Positions 23,312 through 31,598 of a stretch of DNA of 37,331 nt are shown in pieces (positions within the stretch are counted from its first letter, which is position 1; every line of letters starts with the position of its first letter). The notes under the pieces are model-generated. The model was not told where the DNA came from. It saw only the letters and a program-made list of their open reading frames with translations, and made no database searches. A program made the translations under genes and the position numbers. The stretch comes from an uncultured Eubacteriales bacterium (lineage in GTDB: Bacteria > Bacillota > Clostridia > UBA1381 > UBA9506), in the NCBI GenBank assembly GCA_900545185.1, contig UQYH01000008.1:1-37331 (forward strand), given 5' to 3'.

Positions 23312-25990
23312 ATGAAAAAGGTTCGAGTTATAACCGCTGTTCTTTTAATCATTACACTGTTGTCTGCAGCGGTTACAGGGTTTGCAGAAAAAAATGAGAA
23401 TGCAGACTACAGTTCTGCAGAGGAGAATTTGGCAGAAAGGTTTCTCAGCCTGGGTATCATCAAAGAGAATTATGCCGATCTCGACAGCAAAGTAACAAGA
23501 GCCGATATGGCAAAAATTATCGTTGATTTTGCTAATATTTCCGACATGAAGCCAAACGGCGGTATCAGCGCATTTAGTGACGTAGAAAGCGGTGTCGGCG
23601 GTGCAGATGAGATTAATCTTCTGTATAACATGGGCTATATTTCGGGAACCGGGGACAAGCTGTTTCATCCGCTCAGACAGGTAACCATTGATGAAGCCAT
23701 TGTATTTATTATCAATGCCATAGGCTATAAAACCATGGCCGAGGTCAAGGGCGGATACCCGAACGGTTATCGGAAAATTGCGTCATCGTATCGCCTGTAT
23801 GACGGGGTTCGGACAGCGGCCAATGAACCGATTACACTTTTAAATGTGTATAAGCTGCTCGATAACAGTCTGGATATGCCGGCTATGGTGCTGAATTCTC
23901 TGGGGCAGGACGGTGAAGGCTACAGCCTGGATAAAGACCATACCGTTATGAATGAAATTCATAACATCTATAAAAAAGAGGGTATTGTCACAGGTAATGC
24001 CGACACAACGCTTACCTCGCATGATACGAGCCTGAAAGAGGGCAGTATTGAGGTTGACGGAATTGCATACGAATCCGATTATGATTACAGCGATTATATC
24101 GGTTCATATGTAACCTGTTATTTCAAAGAAAACAACAGCGGCAATTCTGACACGGTGGTTTATATGGAGAGAAAGTCCTCACGAAACAATCAGCTTGTTC
24201 TTGAGGCGAAGGACATAGAAAAGGACGATATTACGGCACAGCGTGTTTATTACAGAAATGAAGCCTTCGACTTAAAACACATTGATGTCAGCACAAATGT
24301 CAGCGTGATTATGAACGGTAAATGCTACCTTGGTTACGGAACGCTGCAAAGCCTTATTCCGGATTATGGTATTGTGAAATTTATTGATAACAACAACGAT
24401 TCTCGGGCAGAGGTGATTGTGATTACCTCATATGAAAACATTGTTGTCAAAACGATTGATGCCACAAAAGGAGAAATCGAAAACAGACAAGACGGCTCTG
24501 TTTTCAAGATAGACACCGATCGTGACGATATGACGGTTATCAATGAATCAAACGGAATGAAGGCAGAGCTTTCGGATATTAAGATTTGGGATGTATTGAC
24601 CGTTTCTGTGAGCAAAAACAGTACGGGCAAAAGAAAAATTGTGATTCATATCGTACGCGATACCGTTAAGGGCAAGGTAGAAGGCACGGGAGAAGACAAC
24701 GGAGAAAGATATGTTCTTATCAATCAAAACCAATATAAATTTGCACCGGGCTTTTCAGAAACCTTAAAAAGCGGAAACAGAGGCATCTTTTATCTTGACT
24801 ACCGCGGCAATATAGCGGCCTTCCGTTCGGGAGAAGATGAGGGCAGAAGCTACGGCGTGTTTTTCGCATCACGAGAGAAAAGCAAGCTGGAAAAGAGCAT
24901 TCAGTATAAGCTGTTTGACGAGTATGGCGAATGGGGCGTTTATGACCTTAAAGAGAAGGTAGTGATTGACGGGAAAAAATACAACACGCAGGACGACAAG
25001 GACAATGCCTATGTTGCCAACACCATTAAACAAGGTGAGCTGATCAGATTCACGCTGACGAATGATAAAAAAATCAGCGCCGTTGATACAATACGAGAGG
25101 ACATACCGTATTCGCAGGGTACATTGAACCTGATATGTTCGGATAAAACCCTGTATTATCGTGACGGCATCTTCTTCAGCCCCGATGATGGTTTTCAGTT
25201 TGCCATCGGCGACGATACAGTTATGTTTGCCGTACCGGAGGATATTAACGATGAGAACGCTTATTCTACGTCTGTAGGTAAATTTGAAACTCAAAAACAG
25301 TATACGTGGTCTTATAAAGCTTACACAATCGGAGAAGGCAACATAGATGTTGCAACGGCCATGCTGTTTAAAGGTGTCGGCGGATCGGGAGCTGTAGAGG
25401 ATTACACACCGTTTTCTGTTGTAAAAGAGTTCAAGTGGGGTGCCGATAAGGATGGCGACATGCGCGCCAAAATCGTTTTTGCCAATAAGGATGCGGATAA
25501 GAGCGGTATATTTGTTGCGGATGAGGTTACGGATTCGGCCACAAGCACCGTACAAAGCCTTGACGATTTCAAGCTGCAGCCGAATGACATTATACAGTAT
25601 GCCGTGAATGATTACGGCATGATTAATGAAATTTTCATTATCTACAGGTACGATACAAAGGGAGGCACGCTCACCCCCGGCGAGCTTGACCCCAACGGCG
25701 GCACGGTGGATACCCGTTTCAATTCAGAACGGACATCTATTGATGCAAACGGCAGACATGTTTATGCAACAGTCAGCACGGTTGAAAACGATCTGCTTAA
25801 GTTTTATACCAAAGAATCGGTGAATCCGCAGCTGGCCAATCTAAGGTCTACAACAACCGTTTACAGAGTATCTGCCAACAATGACCGGGGCTTGCCCGTT
25901 ATAACGAGTGTTGACAGTATTAAAGAAAATGATACGATTGTGCTCAGACTGCAAGTACTGACGGCAAAGGAAATCTTTATTATTGAATAA
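23312..25990 (+). CDS. SLH-domain surface protein with a large unrecognised C-terminal part
   Basis: An 892-residue exported protein. The signal peptide is about 1-25. Three S-layer homology repeats follow at about 38-78, 82-140 and 141-190; the first has TRADMAKIIVDFA, the second ISAFSDVESG and NMGYISGTGDKLFHP. SLH triplets hold proteins on secondary cell-wall polymer. The next 690 residues are rich in beta strands and charged residues and carry no domain that I recognise; short repeats such as the DVLTV/VLTVSV and VVYMERK-like strands suggest stacked small beta domains. With the SLH part at the N-terminus, the long C-terminal part would face outward. RBS GGGAGG lies upstream of the ATG. A role as a surface receptor or structural layer for the glycan system is an inference from position. 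Confidence 0.82.
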   Translation: MKKVRVITAVLLIITLLSAAVTGFAEKNENADYSSAEENLAERFLSLGIIKENYADLDSKVTRADMAKIIVDFANISDMKPNGGISAFSDVESGVGGADEINLLYNMGYISGTGDKLFHPLRQVTIDEAIVFIINAIGYKTMAEVKGGYPNGYRKIASSYRLYDGVRTAANEPITLLNVYKLLDNSLDMPAMVLNSLGQDGEGYSLDKDHTVMNEIHNIYKKEGIVTGNADTTLTSHDTSLKEGSIEVDGIAYESDYDYSDYIGSYVTCYFKENNSGNSDTVVYMERKSSRNNQLVLEAKDIEKDDITAQRVYYRNEAFDLKHIDVSTNVSVIMNGKCYLGYGTLQSLIPDYGIVKFIDNNNDSRAEVIVITSYENIVVKTIDATKGEIENRQDGSVFKIDTDRDDMTVINESNGMKAELSDIKIWDVLTVSVSKNSTGKRKIVIHIVRDTVKGKVEGTGEDNGERYVLINQNQYKFAPGFSETLKSGNRGIFYLDYRGNIAAFRSGEDEGRSYGVFFASREKSKLEKSIQYKLFDEYGEWGVYDLKEKVVIDGKKYNTQDDKDNAYVANTIKQGELIRFTLTNDKKISAVDTIREDIPYSQGTLNLICSDKTLYYRDGIFFSPDDGFQFAIGDDTVMFAVPEDINDENAYSTSVGKFETQKQYTWSYKAYTIGEGNIDVATAMLFKGVGGSGAVEDYTPFSVVKEFKWGADKDGDMRAKIVFANKDADKSGIFVADEVTDSATSTVQSLDDFKLQPNDIIQYAVNDYGMINEIFIIYRYDTKGGTLTPGELDPNGGTVDTRFNSERTSIDANGRHVYATVSTVENDLLKFYTKESVNPQLANLRSTTTVYRVSANNDRGLPVITSVDSIKENDTIVLRLQVLTAKEIFIIE

Positions 25991-26014
25991 AGAAGATAAT
26001 ATTGGAGGTTACAC

Positions 26015-27712
26015 ATGAAGAAAATTGCGTTTGCTTGTTTTATGGTGTTGATTCTTGCTTTTCAGCTGACCTGTGTCAGCGCCTTTAATGCCGATAACGT
26101 CAGCATATCAATCGACACAAACAAGGTTGTTATTTCGGTTGTGTCGGGCGAAGATCTCGGCAGAATGACACTGCAGCTGCTCAGCGGTGACGGCGCTTCA
26201 ATGCTTTATATGGGTCAGGAAAACAGCTATGCGGAAAAAATTAAGAATGAATCCGGCGGCATGGAGTATAGATATGTATTCGATTCATTTCATTTTCCGT
26301 CCGATGCGGCCACCGGGGAATATATCTTCAAAGTCAGCGGCAGTGACGGAAAAATTGTTTCAAAACCGTATGCCTTTGTGAATGTGCTTGACAGCTTTAA
26401 ATTTTTGAACGGCTTGCATGCCGCTGAGGATGTCAACGGTTTTTTGAAAGAGAATAAGGATATTTCGCTGACTGACCTTACCTCATATTTTAAGCTGGAA
26501 CAACCTGTATATTCGCTGGTTGATAAAGAATTAAAGAGTCTGGATTTCTCTGTTAAAGAGGATTTTTCCGACCTTTCGGAAAAAACACAGCTTTTTAAAA
26601 CACAGTTCGGCAATTTAATGCTCAGCGCCGAGGTTCTTGCATCCGGCAACGGCTCAAGCTGGACAGCTGCCATTCAAGCTGCCAAGGCCGTATTGGAGCT
26701 GGACACCGCTTATTATGATAAGCTGAGCGACAAACAAGCGGCATACGGTTATTTTGAAAAGCCGCAATCACTTTTAAAAGAAGATATAGGAAAAGAATTT
26801 GACAAGGCGGTTGCAGTTGCTGCACTGAAGCAGCTGGATTACGGCAGTATAGAGGCTTTGTTGACATTTTATGAGAACAGAGGCATACTCACACTGGACA
26901 GATCCGACTTCGGTACATTAAAAGACGAGCAGAAGCTCACAGTTTGTCAAAGGCTTAAAGAAGACCGTCAAATAACGGATGTAAAGACCCTGCAAACCGA
27001 GTTTCGGCTGATAAGCGAACAGGTTGCAAAAGAAAAGGGCAGCTCCGGCGGCAGCAGCTCGGGCGGCAGCGGCTCCGGCGGCGGTTCGGGTTCAAAAAGG
27101 CATGACATTACAATCGGCGGCGGCTCCGGCAGCGGCAGCACGCCCGGCACGTCCCAGCCGCAAAATGATATGTTCGCTGATTTAGACGAGGTTTCGTGGG
27201 CAAAGGGCTATATTGTATCGCTGGCAAACAGAGGCATATTAAGCGGTAAAGGTGACGGAAGGTTTTATCCGGGCGCAAGCATGCTGCGGGAAGAGTTTGT
27301 GAAGGTTGTTGCGGCTGCCTGCAAGATAGATATTTCTTCCGAACATGCCGATTTTTCCGATGTGGCCGACGGTGCATGGTATGCTCCTTATATTGCAGCC
27401 TGTGTCAATGCCGATATTGTAAACGGAACAGGTGACGGAAGGTTCGGCATTGGTGCAACAATTACCAGAGAAGATGCTGCCGTTATGATTGTTCGTGCGC
27501 TGGAATATGCCGGTGTGGAAAGCGCTTCTGCCGAGGAAAATTTTGCCGATGAAAGAGAAATTTCTTCATATGCGCAGGAGGCTGTCAAAAAATTAAGAAA
27601 ATTAGGGATTATCAGCGGTGATGATAACGGAAACTTTAAGCCGAAGGCTGCCATAAGCCGTGCGGAGGTTTCTAAAATAATTTACGGTATGCTGGACATT
27701 ATTGGAGGGTAA
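26015..27712 (+). CDS. SLH-anchored surface protein with Gly/Ser linker
   Basis: A 565-residue exported protein. Signal peptide about 1-23, an Ig-like beta domain about 26-125, a mostly helical part about 126-340, a Gly/Ser-rich linker about 342-380, then three clear SLH repeats (386-436, 446-496, 508-560). The SLH signatures are YPGASMLREEFVKVV, ITREDAAVMIVRALEY and ISRAEVSKIIYGML, with ILSGKGDGRF, IVNGTGDGRF and IISGDDNGNF before them. The N-terminal part would be presented outward on a flexible stalk. It lies between another SLH protein and an SLH-bearing beta-helix protein, so the three probably act at the same surface. No catalytic motif is seen. Confidence 0.87.
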   Translation: MKKIAFACFMVLILAFQLTCVSAFNADNVSISIDTNKVVISVVSGEDLGRMTLQLLSGDGASMLYMGQENSYAEKIKNESGGMEYRYVFDSFHFPSDAATGEYIFKVSGSDGKIVSKPYAFVNVLDSFKFLNGLHAAEDVNGFLKENKDISLTDLTSYFKLEQPVYSLVDKELKSLDFSVKEDFSDLSEKTQLFKTQFGNLMLSAEVLASGNGSSWTAAIQAAKAVLELDTAYYDKLSDKQAAYGYFEKPQSLLKEDIGKEFDKAVAVAALKQLDYGSIEALLTFYENRGILTLDRSDFGTLKDEQKLTVCQRLKEDRQITDVKTLQTEFRLISEQVAKEKGSSGGSSSGGSGSGGGSGSKRHDITIGGGSGSGSTPGTSQPQNDMFADLDEVSWAKGYIVSLANRGILSGKGDGRFYPGASMLREEFVKVVAAACKIDISSEHADFSDVADGAWYAPYIAACVNADIVNGTGDGRFGIGATITREDAAVMIVRALEYAGVESASAEENFADEREISSYAQEAVKKLRKLGIISGDDNGNFKPKAAISRAEVSKIIYGMLDIIGG

Positions 27713-27715
27713 GCC

Positions 27716-30700
27716 ATGAAAAAGAGAATTTTAATCCTGACGCTTGCTTTACTGATTGCATTTCCGGTTGCTCAAATCAATGCAAACACCGACCATAACC
27801 TTATTGTAAACGGTGATTTCGAAACAAATGTAGAAGGCTGGGAATCATTAGGTGTGCAGCTTGAACGCAGCAAGGGCGGTGCAAACTCTACAGGGTACTG
27901 CGCAAAAATTACGGTCAATGAAAACAAAGGCGGAATATACTTTAAAAATCACTTTTTAAGCGGCGAGGCCTATTCTGTTTCGTTTTATGCAAAGCTAAAA
28001 AAAGGGAGCAATATGATTTCTGTTGTGCAGGAATTTGACGAAGGCGGAGAATTTTGCATAAAAAAAGGAATGTATGTTGATGAAGAATGGAGAAAATATT
28101 CTTTTGACTGGAATGTGCCGTCAAAAAATTCTCAGGGCTATGATGTAAACGGAACGGGCAGACTGACCTTCAGAATCGGGAGCGGCAACGAAAATATTTC
28201 GTACTATCTGGATGAAATATCCATGATTCCGAAAAAAGAAATTCTTCACAAGACCGAAGAAAAGACAGTCCCTGCCGACATAAAGGGTCATTGGGCAAAG
28301 GATTACATTGAGGTTGCACTGCAAAATGCCCTTATGTCAACCGACAGTGCAGGCGCCTTTTGTCCCGAAGAAAAGGTGTCGGCTGCCGAATTTGTGTCGG
28401 CTGCGGCATCGGTGTATCCGCTAAGCGGTACAGAAAAATATACCTCGGCCGGGGCGCTTTCGCTGCAAACGGCTAAAGAAATTACCGAAATGATTGAACA
28501 GCAGCATAAAACAGCTGTTGTTCACAGAATCGGGCTTTTCTCGGCCGATAGCATGTCGGCCGAACATGCCGTTACACGTGCGGAAGCCGCCAAAATTGCT
28601 GTCGGCATTTTAGAAACAAAAAATCGCTATTTTATCTATGCAGACGGCGAAGGCGGCAGTGATGACAATGACGGAACGGAAACAAAGCCGTATAAAACGG
28701 TGAAGGCAGCCTTTGAAAAATATAAGCAGCTTCAGCCGGAGAGCCAAAACGATCTTTATATCTATCTTAAGGGCGGAGAATATTATATAGACGAAGCATT
28801 GCGGCTGAATTCCGATACAATCAGCGATAACGGCACACATTTGTTTGTTACATCCTACGGAGAGGGTCAGGCAAGAATCTCTATGGGGATTCATGCATCG
28901 GGCTTCGCGCTTCATGATGCAAAAAAACAGATTTATAAGACCTATGTCGGCAAGGATGTAAAAACAAGGCAGCTTTTTATTAACGGCATAAGAGCGACAA
29001 GAGCGCGCAGCGAAGGCGGCCTGCATGATGCCGTTCTTGATAAATCATACGGATATACGACAACAGACACTTTTCTGGCAAACTATAAGAAAATCAAGGA
29101 TTTGGAATTTGTATATTCGGATGAATGGACAAATCCGCGCTGCGGCGTGGACAGTGTAAGCGTTGAAAACGGCATCGCTAAGGTGATTATGAAGCAGCCG
29201 GGCTTTAAATATGCAACCAATAAAGGTTCAAGCTCGGCAACGTATCCCATATATTACGAAAATGCTTATGAGCTGCTTGACAGGGAAGGCGAATGGTACC
29301 TCAATACAGACGAGGGCATGCTTTATTATATCCCCAGAATGTTTGAGGATATCAGCAATGTTGACGCTATTCTGCCCGTCGGTGAGGAAATGATGGTTAT
29401 TGAGGGCACGGTGGATGAGCCGATTCACAATATATCATTTGAGAATGTTTGCTTTGAGAACACAACCTGGATGCGTCCGAGCAGCAATTACGGACACAGT
29501 GACGCTCAGAATAATATTCTGCGTATGCTTGGGAACCCGGATCCCTCACAGGTAGAGCGGCTCCCCGATACGGCAATTATGGTCAGAAATGCGCAGAATG
29601 TGAACTTTCGGCGCTGTACCTTCAGAAGATTGGGTATAACGGCTTTGCAGATGCTTGGCGGCATCAGAAACTGCAACGTAATCGGGAATCACTTTTATGA
29701 TATTTCGGGAACGGCAATCACACTCGGTGATTCTGACTATGAGGTAGAAAACATTTCAAACCCCAAAGAAGGCAAGTATTATATAAGCAACAACAAGGTT
29801 TCCAATAACTATATTCACAATGTTGCGGTTGATTACAAATCGGCCGCCGCAATATCGGCGGGTTTTCCCAAAAACACCGAAATCTCGCATAATGACATAG
29901 GCGAAGCGCCTTACAGCGGCTTTCATATCGGGTTTGGATGGAGTGATCTGAAAACCTCTGCCATCTATAATTTAAAAATCAGCAGCAACTATCTGCATAA
30001 CATTATGGACAGTACGGTGTTCGATGGTGCCGGTATTTATCTGATCGGCGGAACGGGCGGAACGGAGGAAAATCCGAATCTTGTTTCGAGGAACTATATT
30101 GCAAACATACGTAACAAGCACGGTGCATTGTATCCCGATGAGGGTGCAACCTTCTGGAAGCTGACAGAAAATGTTATTGATTATTCCGATGTTGCCATAC
30201 ACGGCGGCAAGGACGGCAGCTCACCGGCACAACCGAGATGGCTTCATATATGGACATGGACGATTCATGACATTCAGGCGGTCAATAATTGGAGCACTAC
30301 GCCAATCCTGTATGAAGCAGGGAGAAATAACAAGATTGAGGCGGCTCACGTATATCCGAATGCGGATTGGCCGAAGGAGGCACAGGAGGTTATTGAGGAG
30401 TCGGGGCTTGAGCCTGAATATGAAAAGCTTTATCCCGCCACGCTGCAGTATGCAAGGCTTATCACAAAGGAATATGCGATTGAAAAGGGAAAGCAGGAAA
30501 AAATTGATATAAAGGCGCATGGAAGAAAAAACCAGAACTATGACCTTTCCAATATTCAGGTTTATTATAAAAGCCTTGATCCGAGCATCGCATCGGTCGA
30601 TAAGGACGGCGTGATAACAGCCAATTCAAACGGCGAAACAAAGGTTATATGTTATCTGCTCACGTATGATAACCTCCTTATAGAGCTTGAAGCGAACGTG

Positions 30701-31567
30701 TATGTGGGCGAAACGCTTCAATCCGTTGAACCGAACCTGACGGCAGTTTCTCTTATGAAGGATGCGCGCACACAGGTCAGCGGAAAGGGAATCACCAACA
30801 AGGGCAGGACAATACCTGTGACGAATGCAAGCTTCGAGATTGAAAATCCCGAAATTGCATCGGTTGACAAGCAGGGTAACATAACCGGCTTGGAAAACGG
30901 TAAAACAAGCCTTAATGCCAAGTTTACCGTTGCGGATGTAACAATCGAAAAGACGATTCCCGTATCTGTTATTTCTTACGGTTTCGAGGAAACGGGCAAT
31001 GAGAAAGGAACAGATATAAGCGCTCTGCTCAGCAAAAATAAGAATTGGGAGGGCGGCGACGTAATCGCCTCTGGCAGTGGGGTGCAGGTAGCCACCTCCG
31101 GCTCGGCCGCGTATTATTCACAGCAAAAGTACGGAAGTGAGCTGCTGGAGTTTGACATGCAGATTAATGCATCGGGCGGATGGCCGTCACTGGTATTGGG
31201 CGCGGCAGACTTGCAAACAGGTATTGACGGAACGTGTTATCTCATCGGCTTTAAGAATGACATCCTGGAGCTTCAGAGGTTTAACGATGGTGTCAGAACG
31301 GCAATTTTTGCAGATGCAAGCCTTAATCCTGTCGGCGGACCGGGATACCCCAACAAGGGAGCCGTTTTTGAATACGGTAAAAAGTATCACATTACCGTGG
31401 GCAGAATTATAGAGAAGGATGGTGTAAGAATTATTCTTAATATTGACGGCAAGAATATTTTCGATTATCTTGACAGTTCAAGCGGGTATATAGACGGTGA
31501 CGGATACTTCGGAGTATACGCAAACAGCGGCAATATTGAATTTACACCTGCAACCGCTAAGAAGTAA
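27716..31567 (+). CDS. large secreted beta-helix glycan-active protein with CBM, SLH and Big2 modules
   Basis: A 1283-residue exported protein starting 3 bp after the previous stop. Layout: signal peptide 1-24; jelly-roll carbohydrate-binding module about 28-172 (NLIVNGDFE, ends YYLDEISMIP); two weak SLH-like repeats about 186-300 (IKGHWAKDYIEVAL, VTRAEAAKIAVGIL); a right-handed parallel beta-helix about 304-905; Big2-like Ig domains about 918-1086; a C-terminal concanavalin-like domain about 1087-1283. The helix starts with IYADGEGGSDDNDGTETKPYK and has FINGIRATRAR (421-431) and GEWYLNTDEGMLYYIPR (525-541), features I associate with GH141-like and pectate-lyase-like helices. Possible active-site segments are NYGHSDAQNN and VDYKSAAAISAGF. 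Glycosidase or lyase action on the outer polymer is likely, but the exact reaction is not known. Confidence 0.85.
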   Translation: MKKRILILTLALLIAFPVAQINANTDHNLIVNGDFETNVEGWESLGVQLERSKGGANSTGYCAKITVNENKGGIYFKNHFLSGEAYSVSFYAKLKKGSNMISVVQEFDEGGEFCIKKGMYVDEEWRKYSFDWNVPSKNSQGYDVNGTGRLTFRIGSGNENISYYLDEISMIPKKEILHKTEEKTVPADIKGHWAKDYIEVALQNALMSTDSAGAFCPEEKVSAAEFVSAAASVYPLSGTEKYTSAGALSLQTAKEITEMIEQQHKTAVVHRIGLFSADSMSAEHAVTRAEAAKIAVGILETKNRYFIYADGEGGSDDNDGTETKPYKTVKAAFEKYKQLQPESQNDLYIYLKGGEYYIDEALRLNSDTISDNGTHLFVTSYGEGQARISMGIHASGFALHDAKKQIYKTYVGKDVKTRQLFINGIRATRARSEGGLHDAVLDKSYGYTTTDTFLANYKKIKDLEFVYSDEWTNPRCGVDSVSVENGIAKVIMKQPGFKYATNKGSSSATYPIYYENAYELLDREGEWYLNTDEGMLYYIPRMFEDISNVDAILPVGEEMMVIEGTVDEPIHNISFENVCFENTTWMRPSSNYGHSDAQNNILRMLGNPDPSQVERLPDTAIMVRNAQNVNFRRCTFRRLGITALQMLGGIRNCNVIGNHFYDISGTAITLGDSDYEVENISNPKEGKYYISNNKVSNNYIHNVAVDYKSAAAISAGFPKNTEISHNDIGEAPYSGFHIGFGWSDLKTSAIYNLKISSNYLHNIMDSTVFDGAGIYLIGGTGGTEENPNLVSRNYIANIRNKHGALYPDEGATFWKLTENVIDYSDVAIHGGKDGSSPAQPRWLHIWTWTIHDIQAVNNWSTTPILYEAGRNNKIEAAHVYPNADWPKEAQEVIEESGLEPEYEKLYPATLQYARLITKEYAIEKGKQEKIDIKAHGRKNQNYDLSNIQVYYKSLDPSIASVDKDGVITANSNGETKVICYLLTYDNLLIELEANVYVGETLQSVEPNLTAVSLMKDARTQVSGKGITNKGRTIPVTNASFEIENPEIASVDKQGNITGLENGKTSLNAKFTVADVTIEKTIPVSVISYGFEETGNEKGTDISALLSKNKNWEGGDVIASGSGVQVATSGSAAYYSQQKYGSELLEFDMQINASGGWPSLVLGAADLQTGIDGTCYLIGFKNDILELQRFNDGVRTAIFADASLNPVGGPGYPNKGAVFEYGKKYHITVGRIIEKDGVRIILNIDGKNIFDYLDSSSGYIDGDGYFGVYANSGNIEFTPATAKK

Positions 31568-31598
31568 ATCATATATCACAAAAAAAGAGGTGATTTTG

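Noticed and set aside
24869..25555. Long open frame of 228 codons on the minus strand inside the SLH-protein gene
   Set aside because: It is antisense to a well-supported gene, has no plausible protein features, and similar long minus-strand frames occur opposite most genes here because of codon use.
27040..27140. Short repetitive GC-rich stretch as a DNA repeat or microsatellite
   Set aside because: It encodes the Gly/Ser linker of the SLH protein in frame, which explains the repetition.
31497..31598. Longer N-terminus for the second beta-helix protein beginning inside the previous gene
   Set aside because: It would put 34 extra residues before a clean signal peptide and lacks a ribosome binding site, while TTG 31599 has one at the right place.
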